From Brevundimonas aveniformis DSM 17977 (GTDB lineage Bacteria > Pseudomonadota > Alphaproteobacteria > Caulobacterales > Caulobacteraceae), in the NCBI RefSeq assembly GCF_000428765.1, contig NZ_AUAO01000001.1:620001-684000 (forward strand): DNA of 64,000 nucleotides. Direction: 5' to 3'. Position numbers and translations under genes: made by a program. How positions within the stretch are numbered: position 1 is the first letter of the stretch; each line of letters begins with the position of its first letter. Shown here piece after piece: positions 1 through 7,865 of the stretch. The notes under the pieces were generated by a model, which had not been told where the DNA came from, searched no databases, and saw only the letters and a program-made list of their open reading frames with translations.

Positions 1-472
1 CGTAGAAGGCCGGGCCTTCGAACGTGCCGTTGCGAACTTCCAGAGCATGGCGCAGCCGTAAACCGTCCTTCTCGGCGGGAAGCAGCTTCAGGAAGCCCTC
101 GAAGTCTTCCGGGTCGAACGTCTTGGTTGCCATGAACTGCCAATTGATCGGCCCCAGCTTGGGGCCCAGATGCGTGAGCCCCTGGTTCAGGAACATCTCA
201 ATTGACCCGGCGGCATCCGTCAGCACCTTGCGATTGGTGCAGAACCGGCTGGCCTTGACCGCAAAGACGAAATCATCCGGCGTCTCGTCGCGCCACTTCA
301 TCCAGGTATCGGGCTTGAAGCTGGAATAGTAGGTGCCGTTGATCTCGATGGAGGTCAGGCGACCGGCCATATGGGCCAGTTCCTTCTTCTGGCTTAGCTT
401 CTCTGGATAGAAGACACCGCGCCACGGCTCATAGGTCCAGCCGCCAACGCCAATGCGAATGGGATGAGTCAT
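1..472 (-). CDS. DUF72 (YecE-like) protein, 3' part missing
   Basis: The reverse strand from 472 reads MTHPIRIGVGGWTYEPWRG and stays open to the window edge, so only the first 157 residues are visible. The opening G-G-W-x-Y-E-x-W, then F-Y-P-E-K-L-S and E-I-N-G-T-Y-Y-S, and later F-A-V-K-A-S-R-F, are the hallmark segments of the DUF72/YecE family, a TIM-barrel-like fold whose biochemical role is unknown. The ATG at 470-472 is the first start in a clean frame. It is followed 23 bp downstream of its start by the CPBP gene's end, on the same strand, so the two may be cotranscribed. Family assignment is firm; function cannot be given. Confidence 0.85.
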   Translation of the reverse strand, partial: MTHPIRIGVGGWTYEPWRGVFYPEKLSQKKELAHMAGRLTSIEINGTYYSSFKPDTWMKWRDETPDDFVFAVKASRFCTNRKVLTDAAGSIEMFLNQGLTHLGPKLGPINWQFMATKTFDPEDFEGFLKLLPAEKDGLRLRHALEVRNGTFEGPAFY

Positions 473-495
473 TGGGTTTCGCCTCCCGCTGGGGC

Positions 496-1341
496 TTACT
501 CGTGCGCCGTGCGTGGCACACCCACGACGACAAAATAGATCCCCACCACCCCCAGGGCCACCAGCGAGGTGAGGGCACCAAATTCCCCCGTCAGCCACTT
601 GGCCTGTGGGCCGGGGACAAAGGCGGCCACCAGGATCCCCTGGATGAACAGATTGTGCGACGCATGGGCCAGGGCCGCCGGCCAGAAACTGTTGGATCGC
701 AAGCGGATGGCGTTGAAGAACGGGGTGATGATGAAAATCAGGGCGGTAAAGCAGATCAGGCTGTACCAGACCGGCGTCCCCTCTCCCGCATAGCCACCAA
801 ACAGCAGCACCGGCAAGTGATAGGCCAGCCAGATCAGGCTGGACACCAGGCTGAGCCGCCAGAAACCCATTTCGCGCCCGAGCGCCGGGACCAGGAAGCC
901 GCGCCAGCCGATCTCTTCACCGACGGCCCGGGTCAGGCTGGTCAGGGTTCCCACCGCGGACAAGGCCAGCAGTCCAACCCATGGCCCGACGTTCAGCCCC
1001 AGCCGGGCCACCGCCGCCTCCTGCCAGCGCGAAATATCGAACCCGCCGGCCCCGAGGAGAACGGCCCCGGCCACGGTTAGCGCGGCATAGATCACCGGCA
1101 CGGCCCAGCCGACCGCCAACTGGCCGACGGGCCAGGGACACCAGCCCAGCCCCCGCAGCGATCGGGTCGCCAACAACGTTGTCAGGATGGCCGCCAGGCC
1201 CGGGGCCCACATGATGTAGACGACCCATTTGTGGGTGGCCGGATTGCCAAGGCCACCACCACCGATGATCAAGGTGTTGAAGACGATGGAGGCGACGACA
1301 ACGAGGCCGAGAAAGAGCCAGATCTGGGTGCGGTTCGACAT
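496..1341 (-). CDS. CPBP family intramembrane metalloprotease
   Basis: This 281-residue membrane protein has a hydrophobic first helix (residues about 6-28) and several more segments. It carries the CPBP (Abi/CAAX-protease-like) motifs in order: E-E-I-G-W-R-G-F-L, Y-H-L-P-V-L-L-F, and a late A-H-A-S-H-N-L-F. The paired glutamates and histidines are the likely metal/catalytic residues of this intramembrane endopeptidase family. The open frame reaches back to 1461, but that would run into the divergent GFA gene, so I chose the ATG at 1339-1341 (M-S-N-R-T-Q-I-W), which starts directly at the first membrane helix. The substrate is unknown. It lies just upstream of, and on the same strand as, the DUF72 gene. 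Confidence 0.85.
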   Translation of the reverse strand: MSNRTQIWLFLGLVVVASIVFNTLIIGGGGLGNPATHKWVVYIMWAPGLAAILTTLLATRSLRGLGWCPWPVGQLAVGWAVPVIYAALTVAGAVLLGAGGFDISRWQEAAVARLGLNVGPWVGLLALSAVGTLTSLTRAVGEEIGWRGFLVPALGREMGFWRLSLVSSLIWLAYHLPVLLFGGYAGEGTPVWYSLICFTALIFIITPFFNAIRLRSNSFWPAALAHASHNLFIQGILVAAFVPGPQAKWLTGEFGALTSLVALGVVGIYFVVVGVPRTAHE

Positions 1342-1445
1342 GGGTTGATTGAGCCGCGATGCTGCACATCTGACAACTGCTGAAACAGCAAGCTGGCCAT
1401 TTCCGCCTTGACCACTAGGGTCGGACCGACACGAGGGAGGGCTGC

Positions 1446-1838
1446 ATGCACACAGGATCATGTCTTTGCGGGGCGATCCGCGTCGAGGTTCGCGGCGACC
1501 TGCACGCGCCGGATGCCTGTCATTGCAGCCAGTGCCGGCGTTGGTCGGGTCACATTTGGGCCTCGACCGATGTTCCTCGCGACAGATTGACCCTCTCCGG
1601 AGAGGACCAGATCCGCTGGTTTCAGTCGTCAGACAGGGTCCGGCGAGGCTTCTGCGGCACCTGCGGCTCGGTAATGTTCTGGGACCCGCCGGCGCGGACC
1701 AGTATGGCCGTAGCCATGGGCTGTTTCGACCGACCGACGCAAACCGAGCTGGGCGTTCACATCTTCACCGCCGACAAAGGTGACTACTACCGGATCGACG
1801 GCGACGAGACGCCCCAGGAGCCGGCGCCGCCGCCCTAG
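1446..1838 (+). CDS. GFA family zinc-binding protein
   Basis: A 130-residue protein of the glutathione-dependent formaldehyde-activating (GFA/CENP-V) fold. The zinc ligands are visible in the expected order: C-L-C-G near residues 6-8, C-H-C-S-Q-C around residues 25-30, and C-G-T-C around residues 71-74. Family members with this layout bind two structural zincs; some act on S-hydroxymethyl-glutathione, but most are uncharacterised, so no substrate is claimed. It is divergent from the CPBP gene and convergent with the glutamate-cysteine ligase gene. The two stop codons overlap in a CTAG at 1835-1838. Proximity to a glutathione-synthesis gene fits the family's name but is only suggestive. Confidence 0.85.
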   Translation: MHTGSCLCGAIRVEVRGDLHAPDACHCSQCRRWSGHIWASTDVPRDRLTLSGEDQIRWFQSSDRVRRGFCGTCGSVMFWDPPARTSMAVAMGCFDRPTQTELGVHIFTADKGDYYRIDGDETPQEPAPPP

Positions 1839-3190
1839 TAGGCGAAGTCCCGATAAACCCGGCTGACGTCGCCCTGCCAATCACCGTGGTACAGATCCAG
1901 CAGACGCTCGGCGGGCGTGACGCCACTGTCGGCGATGTCTTCCAGCTCTGACACATAGCCGCGCTCATCAACCATGCCGCCCGAGAATTGCCCGCGGTTC
2001 TTCAGGCCCATGCGGGCAAGGGCCACCATGTCACGCGCGACATCGCGCACGGAGCGCCCCGCCACCTCGGCCTTGAGGCCCAGGCGGGTTACGTCGCGGC
2101 GCAGACGTTCGTGATCCTCGATATCCCAGCCCTTGACTAGGTCCCAGCATGACGCCAGCGACGGCGCGTCATAGAGCACCCCCGCCCACAGGCCCTGCAG
2201 GGCACAGATGCGGCTCCACGGCCCGCCGTCGGCCCCACGCATTTCCAGATAGGACTTCAGCCGCACCTCGGGGAACAGGGTGGTCAGGTGATCCTCCCAG
2301 TCCTTCATGGTTGGATACTCCCCCGGAAGTGCCGGCAGTTTGCCCTCCAGGAAATCCCGAAACGACTGGCCCGAGGCGTCGGCATACCGTCCGTCGCGCT
2401 TGACGAAATACATGGGCGTGTCGAGCGCATAGTCGACATAGCGGTCGAAACCGAAGCCGTCCTCGAAGACGAAGTCGATCATGCCGGTGCGGTCGGGATC
2501 GGTGTCGGTCCAGACATTGGCGCGGGCGGACAGAAATCCGTTCGGCTTGCCTTCCGTGAACGGGCTGTTGGCGAACAGAGCCGTTGCAATCGGCTGTAGC
2601 GCCAAGGCCGTACGAAATTTCAGCACCATGTCTGCCTCGGACTCGAAGTCGAGGTTCGACTGGATGGTGCAGGTGCGCAGCATCATGTCCAGACCCAACT
2701 TCCCCACCTTGGGCATGTAAGCGCGCATGATGTCGTAGCGGCCCTTGGGCATGACCGGGATCTGGTCGCGCCGCCATAGCGGATCAAATCCAAGTCCCAG
2801 ACACCCCAAACTCAGCTCGTCGGCCACCGTCTTGACCTCAACCAGGTGACGGCCTGTTTCGTCGCAGATGTCATGTACGGTCTTCAGCGGCGCACCGGAC
2901 AGCTCGAACTGGCCACCGGGCTCCAGACTGATAGACGAACTCATGCCTTCGGCGTTCCGCCGCTCCAGGGCGATGACGTTTTCACCTTCGCGCACCGGAG
3001 CCCAGCCGAACCGGGTCAAGCCATCCAGCATGGCCCGAATTCCCGCCGGTTCATCGTAGGAGGGCCGGTGCAGGTCCGAGCGCTCGAACATGAACTTTTC
3101 ATGCTCAGCCCCAATCCGCCACTGGTCACGCGGCTTCATGCCCTTGTCCAGGGCAGAAACCAGATCATTACGGGAAAGTGGTTCGCTCAT
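1835..3190 (-). CDS. gshA: Glutamate-cysteine ligase (plant/alphaproteobacterial type)
   Basis: This 451-residue enzyme ligates glutamate and cysteine using ATP, the first and committed step of glutathione synthesis in the cytoplasm. Diagnostic segments include W-R-I-G-A-E-H-E-K-F near the N-terminus (an E-x-E metal/ATP site), L-E-P-G-G-Q-F-E-L-S-G-A, and M-L-R-T-C-T-I-Q-S-N-L-D. The length matches the plant-like class found in alphaproteobacteria rather than the E. coli class. The open frame begins at 3256, but that start overlaps rsmE. I chose the ATG at 3188-3190 (M-S-E-P-L-S), which has AAGGG upstream. rsmE lies 49 bp upstream on the same strand, so cotranscription is plausible. Confidence 0.9.
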   Translation of the reverse strand: MSEPLSRNDLVSALDKGMKPRDQWRIGAEHEKFMFERSDLHRPSYDEPAGIRAMLDGLTRFGWAPVREGENVIALERRNAEGMSSSISLEPGGQFELSGAPLKTVHDICDETGRHLVEVKTVADELSLGCLGLGFDPLWRRDQIPVMPKGRYDIMRAYMPKVGKLGLDMMLRTCTIQSNLDFESEADMVLKFRTALALQPIATALFANSPFTEGKPNGFLSARANVWTDTDPDRTGMIDFVFEDGFGFDRYVDYALDTPMYFVKRDGRYADASGQSFRDFLEGKLPALPGEYPTMKDWEDHLTTLFPEVRLKSYLEMRGADGGPWSRICALQGLWAGVLYDAPSLASCWDLVKGWDIEDHERLRRDVTRLGLKAEVAGRSVRDVARDMVALARMGLKNRGQFSGGMVDERGYVSELEDIADSGVTPAERLLDLYHGDWQGDVSRVYRDFAY

Positions 3191-3239
3191 CAGTCGGGCC
3201 CTTGTCGTGGCCGCTAGATGGGCCGTTCCGGCCTCCGGC

Positions 3240-3959
3240 TCAAGAGCGCCAGTCACCCTTGGCGGCCTGCCAGAGCGTCAGGGCCGAGATCGCCGCGGTA
3301 TCTGCCCGCAGGATTCGAGGTCCGAGCCCAACCGGCACGACGAAGTCCATACCGCGAAGCCGCGTCCGCTCTTCCGGCGAAAAGCCCCCCTCAGGGCCGA
3401 TCAGGACCGACCATGGGGCCTCATCGTCTGGCAGGGACTTGAGCGCCGGCTGAACGCCGCCGCCTTCGTCGCAAAACATCAGACGGCGCCCCTGAGGCCA
3501 TTCTTCAAGGATCTGATCCAGCTTCTCGGGAGCGACGATCTCCGGCACATCGAGCCGCCCGGTCTGTTCGGCCGCCTCCATGGCGATGGCGGCAAGCCGG
3601 TCTGTGCGCGCATGATCGGCCTGGGTGTAGCGCGTGATCGCCAGCCGAACGCGACGGCAGCCAAGCTCCGCTCCTTTTTCGACAATGGTTTCGAGCCGAT
3701 TGCGCTTCACAAGGGCGATGATCAGCTCGAGGTCCGGTGTGACCGCCTGTTCGCGCGTGCGCTCGAGCGCGGTGAGCACACAGGAGCGTTTCGACGCCTC
3801 GGTGATTTCAGCCCGCCATTCCCCGTCGCGGCCATTGAAGACGAGCAGGTTGTCCCCAATGCCCTTGCGCATGACGCCTGTCAGATATCGTGCCTGATCG
3901 GCAGACGGTTCCAGCACAACGCCCGGTGACAGCGGATGGTCGACAAACAGGCGGATCAT
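3240..3959 (-). CDS. rsmE: 16S rRNA (uracil1498-N3)-methyltransferase
   Basis: A 239-residue SPOUT-class RNA methyltransferase that methylates U1498 of 16S rRNA with S-adenosylmethionine. The C-terminal knot is clear: L-I-G-P-E-G-G-F-S-P-E-E followed by L-G-P-R-I-L-R-A-D-T-A-A, the paired SAM-binding loops of RsmE. E-K-G-A-E-L-G in the middle is also conserved. The N-terminal PUA-like part starts M-I-R-L-F-V-D. It precedes gshA on the same strand, 49 bp apart, an arrangement I recall in other alphaproteobacteria. The fliP gene ends 32 bp away. Confidence 0.93.
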   Translation of the reverse strand: MIRLFVDHPLSPGVVLEPSADQARYLTGVMRKGIGDNLLVFNGRDGEWRAEITEASKRSCVLTALERTREQAVTPDLELIIALVKRNRLETIVEKGAELGCRRVRLAITRYTQADHARTDRLAAIAMEAAEQTGRLDVPEIVAPEKLDQILEEWPQGRRLMFCDEGGGVQPALKSLPDDEAPWSVLIGPEGGFSPEERTRLRGMDFVVPVGLGPRILRADTAAISALTLWQAAKGDWRS

Positions 3960-3991
3960 GCCGCGACCTTAGCGGCAGACGGGGCGGGCGG

Positions 3992-4810
3992 CTATCCGCC
4001 GCCCAGACCTCGCTGGAAACTCTCGACAAGGGACCCCGCCACCAGCCGCCAACCGTCCACCAGAACGAAGAAGATCAGCTTGAAGGGCAGGGACACGATC
4101 ACCGGCGGCAGCATCATCATGCCCATCGACATCAGGACGCTGGCCACCACCAGATCGATGACCAGAAACGGCACGAACAGAAGAAATCCGATTTCGAAAG
4201 CGCGCTTCAGTTCCGAGATCATGAAGGCGGGCGTCACAACCCGCAGCGGCAGGTCCTGGGCCGTGGTTCCGGCCTCGACATTCGACAGTCGCGTAAATAG
4301 GGCCAGATCGGCCTCTCCCACCTGGCTGAGCATGAAGGTCTTGACTGGCTCGGCCGCCAGATCGAAGGCCTGCGGCAACTCCATCTGCTGATCCAGCAGG
4401 GGTCGGATCCCGGAATCGTAAGCCGCCGTCCAGGTGGGGGCCATTACGATGGCCGACAGGAACAAGGCCAGGGACACCAGCACCGCATTGGGCGGCGACT
4501 GCTGGAGGCCAAGCGCCGTTCGCAACAGGCTAAGCACCACCACGATCCGCACGAAGCTGGTGGTCATGATGACAATGGACGGAGCCAGCGACAGCACCGT
4601 CATCAGGCCAATGAGCTGAACGACCCGCTCGGACAGACCGGCCCCGGTGCCCAGATCAATATTGATCGATGACCCCTGGCCTGACTGGGTCACCAGGTCC
4701 TGGGCCAGGGCTGCAACCGGCCAAGCCAGACAGAACAGAGTCACAACCAATGACAGGCGCGCCGCCCGGATCAGTTCGTCTTGCGTCGGTTTGGCGAGCC
4801 ACCGGCCCAT
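3992..4810 (-). CDS. fliP: Flagellar export gate protein FliP
   Basis: A 272-residue inner-membrane component of the flagellar type III export gate. An N-terminal signal-like segment (about residues 16-36, ending A-A-L-A-Q-D) precedes the conserved region V-Q-L-I-G-L-M-T-V-L-S-L-A-P-S. Typical FliP stretches follow: M-T-T-S-F-V-R-I-V-V-V, R-T-A-L-G-L-Q-Q-S-P-P-N and, near the C-terminus, D-L-V-V-A-S-V-L-M-S-M-G-M. fliO lies directly upstream with a 3-bp gap, so the two form a fliO-fliP operon. It is divergent from flgB-flgC-fliE, placing export gate and rod/basal-body genes on one control region. Confidence 0.95.
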   Translation of the reverse strand: MGRWLAKPTQDELIRAARLSLVVTLFCLAWPVAALAQDLVTQSGQGSSINIDLGTGAGLSERVVQLIGLMTVLSLAPSIVIMTTSFVRIVVVLSLLRTALGLQQSPPNAVLVSLALFLSAIVMAPTWTAAYDSGIRPLLDQQMELPQAFDLAAEPVKTFMLSQVGEADLALFTRLSNVEAGTTAQDLPLRVVTPAFMISELKRAFEIGFLLFVPFLVIDLVVASVLMSMGMMMLPPVIVSLPFKLIFFVLVDGWRLVAGSLVESFQRGLGGG

Positions 4811-4813
4811 CGC

Positions 4814-5125
4814 CTAGGCCCCCCGCTCGGGGCGGTCGCCCAACGGCATGGCGCGCAAGGGTCGGACCGCCTGCGGACCCGTCAGCTCCTTGCCTTCGCC
4901 GAGCAGAAGCAACCGTTCTTCATTGTCAATCTGAACCAGAACCAGTCGCCGTGCGGGGTCAAGCACCAGCGTCTCGGTGACCTTGAGGCGGCGCTCACCA
5001 CGATCCGCCTGCAGCTTCTCAAGCCACTGGGGCGCATACCGACGCAGGCCCACCGCCACCAGGCCGATCAGACCCAAGGTGATGGCCAGGCTGAAGACGG
5101 CCCAGGCAAAATTCAGAAAATTCAT
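4814..5125 (-). CDS. fliO: Flagellar biosynthesis protein FliO
   Basis: A 103-residue protein with one membrane helix at residues about 5-27. A basic linker follows, then a small cytoplasmic domain containing R-R-L-K-V-T-E-T-L-V-L-D-P-A-R-R-L-V-L-V and a late R-L-L-L-L-G-E-G, the usual FliO pattern. FliO helps assemble or stabilise the FliP ring of the flagellar export gate. It is the first gene of the fliO-fliP pair and faces flgB across a 135-bp region with inverted-repeat half sites. FliO proteins diverge greatly, so the assignment rests on topology, the short C-terminal motif and the fliP neighbour together. Confidence 0.85.
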   Translation of the reverse strand: MNFLNFAWAVFSLAITLGLIGLVAVGLRRYAPQWLEKLQADRGERRLKVTETLVLDPARRLVLVQIDNEERLLLLGEGKELTGPQAVRPLRAMPLGDRPERGA

Positions 5126-5178
5126 GTGGCGAACCGGCCTTACGCGCCCGTTCCGGGCAAGGCTCTAACCTCTTCGAA

Positions 5179-5219
5179 CATGGTTAACGTCGTCTTGCTG
5201 AAAGGTCCGGTTAACCATG
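5179..5219. promoter_or_regulatory. Inverted repeat in flagellar divergent region
   Basis: CATGGTTAAC at 5179-5188 and its exact reverse complement GTTAACCATG at 5210-5219 lie 21 bp apart, between fliO and flgB. Each arm contains TTAA(C), the half-site of the Caulobacterales cell-cycle regulator CtrA (consensus TTAA-N7-TTAA). The 27-bp start-to-start distance does not match the usual 11-bp spacing, so binding by CtrA as two weak half sites or by another dimeric flagellar regulator are both possible. The repeat itself is certain; the regulator is inferred. Confidence 0.45.
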
Positions 5220-5260
5220 GCTGCGGCATTTTATGCCCGGTAGATGAGGAAGGGCCCGCT

Positions 5261-5671
5261 ATGGGCATCGACGACATCCCCCTGTTTTCGAACCTGCGCG
5301 GTCGGCTCGGCTGGCTCGCGGAGCGTCAACGCGTGGTCGCCCAGAACGTCGCCAACGCCGATACCCCCGGCTATGCCGCCCGCGATCTGGCTCGACCGAC
5401 AGATTTTGCCGATGCGCTGAGCGGCGCAAACCGACTGGCCATGGCCCGGACCTCTGCCAGCCACATTCCGACGGCTCCCGGAGCGACAACCTCGCCGTTC
5501 ATCATCGAACGGACGCCGGATTCCGAAACCACGCCTGACGGCAACTCGGTCGTGGTCGAAGAACAGATGCTGCGCATGGCCGAAAGCCGCATGGAATATG
5601 ACGCCGCCATCGGCTTCTATCAGAAGTCCCTCAACATGCTGCGGCTTGCCTCGCGCAAGCCGGGCGGATGA
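5261..5671 (+). CDS. flgB: Flagellar proximal rod protein FlgB
   Basis: A 136-residue rod subunit of the flagellar basal body, exported through the type III gate and acting in the periplasm. The FlgB signature N-V-A-N-A-D-T-P-G-Y-A-A-R-D-L sits near residues 28-42. The C-terminal V-V-V-E-E-Q-M-L-R-M-A-E-S-R-M-E-Y is the usual amphipathic helix of axial proteins. The frame is open from 4781 but that overlaps fliO and fliP. The ATG at 5261 gives the normal family length and has AGGAAGGG upstream. It heads flgB-flgC-fliE, with flgC 17 bp downstream. Confidence 0.93.
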   Translation: MGIDDIPLFSNLRGRLGWLAERQRVVAQNVANADTPGYAARDLARPTDFADALSGANRLAMARTSASHIPTAPGATTSPFIIERTPDSETTPDGNSVVVEEQMLRMAESRMEYDAAIGFYQKSLNMLRLASRKPGG

Positions 5672-5688
5672 TCCTGGAGGCGTGACAG

Positions 5689-6108
5689 ATGACTGATCCC
5701 GTTGCCCCGAGAAACTCGACCATGGCGGTGGCCGCCTCAGCCCTGCGGGCCCAGCAATCGCGCATGCGGATCATCGCCGAGAACATCGCCAACGCGGAAT
5801 CGACGGCACCCATTGATGGGGCCGACCCCTATCGTCGTCAGGTTCCCGTCTTCCAGACCCGCGAAATCGACGGTGCCACGGGGGTCGAACTGGCCCGGGT
5901 CCGTGAGGATCAGGGCGATTTCCGTCTCGATTATGAACCCGGCCACCCGGCCGCAGACGCCGAGGGCTATGTCCGACGACCCAATGTGGACACCCTGATC
6001 GAGGCGATGGACATGCGCGAAGCCCAACGCGCCTATGAGGCCAACCTCAACGTCATCGAAACAGCGCGCGCGATGGAACAGCGCACGCTGGACCTGCTCA
6101 AGCGATAG
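5689..6108 (+). CDS. flgC: Flagellar proximal rod protein FlgC
   Basis: A 139-residue rod protein. It has the axial-protein N-terminal heptad helix, including E-N-I-A-N-A-E-S. The family's diagnostic C-terminus is also present: V-D-T-L-I-E-A-M-D-M-R-E-A-Q-R-A-Y-E-A-N, then a helix ending D-L-L-K-R. FlgC polymerises with FlgB, FlgF and FliE to build the proximal rod. It is preceded by a GGAGG-like site before the ATG at 5689 and followed after 13 bp by fliE. Confidence 0.95.
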   Translation: MTDPVAPRNSTMAVAASALRAQQSRMRIIAENIANAESTAPIDGADPYRRQVPVFQTREIDGATGVELARVREDQGDFRLDYEPGHPAADAEGYVRRPNVDTLIEAMDMREAQRAYEANLNVIETARAMEQRTLDLLKR

Positions 6109-6121
6109 GAACCCCTAGGAC

Positions 6122-6421
6122 ATGGATGCCCTGACTGCGCTCCGCGCCTATTCGGCCGCTCAAGGCAGCGCCTCGCCGACATCGGGGCCGCAGGAAGCCG
6201 CAGCGCCCGGCTTCGACGACATGCTGGCCGGTTTCATCGGGCAGGCCGGCGAAGCGACGCGTGCCGCCGAAACCCAGATGGCCGCCCATTCGGCGGGTCA
6301 GACGGATCTGGTCAACGTCGTCACGGCCATCGCTTCGGCCGAGGCCTCCCTGGAAACCGTTGTCGCGGTCCGTGATCAGGTGATCTCCGCCTATCAGGAG
6401 ATCATGCGAATGCCGATCTAG
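6122..6421 (+). CDS. fliE: Flagellar hook-basal body protein FliE
   Basis: A 99-residue protein joining the MS ring to the proximal rod. The C-terminal half is typical Fli[24 protein letters not shown], then [12 protein letters not shown], the near-invariant last residues. It is the last gene of the flgB-flgC-fliE operon. Its TAG stop overlaps that of the convergent oxygenase gene in a CTAG at 6418-6421, leaving no intergenic terminator. Confidence 0.95.
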   Translation: MDALTALRAYSAAQGSASPTSGPQEAAAPGFDDMLAGFIGQAGEATRAAETQMAAHSAGQTDLVNVVTAIASAEASLETVVAVRDQVISAYQEIMRMPI

Positions 6422-7281
6422 GATTTCATCAGACCGCGCGGGGCCCGGTTCCTGAGCCACTGGGAATAGACCCATTTCTCACCGGTTGTCGGCGGACGCC
6501 CGGCATGGCGCGTCGCAAGGTCAATACGACCATTGGGCTTGATGTTCGCCCAGAAGAAGGCGTCGCCTTTGCGCCCGCGATGCTTGAGGCCGATCGCCTC
6601 CATCTCGGTTTCGCCGCCCTCGTAGTCGTCATTCAGATAGGTGAGGAAGGTCGCCACACGCTGACCCCGCTCCTCGAGGTCGGGACGGTGGCCTGCCTTT
6701 TCAGGGTCCAGCCAGTCATAGTGCGGCGTGAAGGCTTCACCGACCGCATAGTGAAGGATCTGAACGGATTCCAGGCCAACGACGGGCAGCCCAGTGGCCC
6801 TGGCGATGCGCTCGCGCACCAACATCATCACCAGATCGCAATCCAGGAGGTCGAAACTGGTCGCCGAGTTTGAACGGCTCCACTTGATCAGGGGCTGGCC
6901 GGTTTCCGGGTCATAGACCGGGGCCTTTTCGAGATGCGGCAGGGCACGAGCGCACAGCCAGTCACACGCCTCATGCGACACAAAGCCATCAATCGCCAGA
7001 ACGTGGGGCTCCTGGGCCAGAATCCGGGGCGACGGCGAATGAAGCCAACTCGCTAGATCCGGGTTCGGCCCAAGAATTCGACGGGTCTCATCGGCAAGGA
7101 CATGCCCGCTGGCCGCGGCCTGAGCCAGCCGCCGAAAGGCTTCCGACCAGTCCTGGGGTCGAGCCAGTCCGGCCGCCGACATCAATGCCAGATGATGCGC
7201 CGCCTCTGCGTCCCCGGCGTCAGCCTCGGCGATCAACACCTCGGGCGTATGATCCCGGTCGAGTTGATCGTCAGACCTCAT
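6418..7281 (-). CDS. 2OG-Fe(II) oxygenase (prolyl 4-hydroxylase type) with Sel1-like N-terminus
   Basis: A 287-residue protein. Residues about 15-70 look like one or two Sel1/TPR-like helical repeats ([15 protein letters not shown], then [12 protein letters not shown]). The rest is a prolyl-4-hydroxylase-type dioxygenase domain with iron ligands His187 and Asp189 (H-Y-D-W-L), distal His259 and the 2-oxoglutarate-binding Lys269 ([13 protein letters not shown]). All catalytic residues appear intact, so it is probably an active hydroxylase; the substrate protein is unknown. The ATG overlaps the folE stop by 4 bp, so folE and this gene form an operon. Confidence 0.87.
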   Translation of the reverse strand: MRSDDQLDRDHTPEVLIAEADAGDAEAAHHLALMSAAGLARPQDWSEAFRRLAQAAASGHVLADETRRILGPNPDLASWLHSPSPRILAQEPHVLAIDGFVSHEACDWLCARALPHLEKAPVYDPETGQPLIKWSRSNSATSFDLLDCDLVMMLVRERIARATGLPVVGLESVQILHYAVGEAFTPHYDWLDPEKAGHRPDLEERGQRVATFLTYLNDDYEGGETEMEAIGLKHRGRKGDAFFWANIKPNGRIDLATRHAGRPPTTGEKWVYSQWLRNRAPRGLMKS

Positions 7282-7856
7282 CCGCCGCGCGCCAGTCTGA
7301 GAAACTCTTCTCGGGTGCGCGGATCGTCACGCACGACACCCAACAAACAACTGGTGCTCAAGGACGCGCCCGGCACCGCGACCCCCCGCAGGGTCATGCA
7401 CGAATGCTCGGCCTCGATGACCACGCCAACGCCCTGGGGTTCCAATACCTCCTGGATCGCCTGAGCGATCTCAGCGGTCATCTTTTCCTGGATCTGGAGT
7501 CGTCGGCCAAAGCCCTTGACCACCCTCGCCAGCTTGGAAATGCCGACGACGCGATTGGTCGGCAGATAGCCGACATGGGCCTTGCCGACCACCGGCAGCA
7601 TGTGGTGCTCGCAGAAACTGACGAACCGGATGTCGCGCAGCACGACCAGTTCGTCATAACCGGCAACCTCTTCAAAGGTACGTTCCAGATAGGAGCGGGG
7701 GCACTCGTCATAGCCGGCAAACAGCTCGCGATAGGAGCGGGCGACGCGGGCCGGCGTATCCAGGAGGCCCTCGCGCGTCGGGTCGTCGCCGGCCCACTGG
7801 ATCAAGGTGCGAACGGCGGCCTCGGCTTCGGCCTGGCTAATGGAGCGGTCAGTCAT
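7278..7856 (-). CDS. folE: GTP cyclohydrolase I
   Basis: A 192-residue homodecameric enzyme converting GTP to dihydroneopterin triphosphate, the first step of folate synthesis. The zinc-binding and catalytic block [20 protein letters not shown] and the later [12 protein letters not shown] contain the expected Cys-His-His-Cys set. Length is normal for the type IA enzyme. It overlaps the oxygenase gene by ATGA and lies 9 bp downstream of ribF on the same strand, so ribF and folE, both using or making GTP/ATP-derived cofactors, may share a transcript. Confidence 0.96.
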   Translation of the reverse strand: MTDRSISQAEAEAAVRTLIQWAGDDPTREGLLDTPARVARSYRELFAGYDECPRSYLERTFEEVAGYDELVVLRDIRFVSFCEHHMLPVVGKAHVGYLPTNRVVGISKLARVVKGFGRRLQIQEKMTAEIAQAIQEVLEPQGVGVVIEAEHSCMTLRGVAVPGASLSTSCLLGVVRDDPRTREEFLRLARGG

Positions 7857-7865
7857 TCAGCTATT

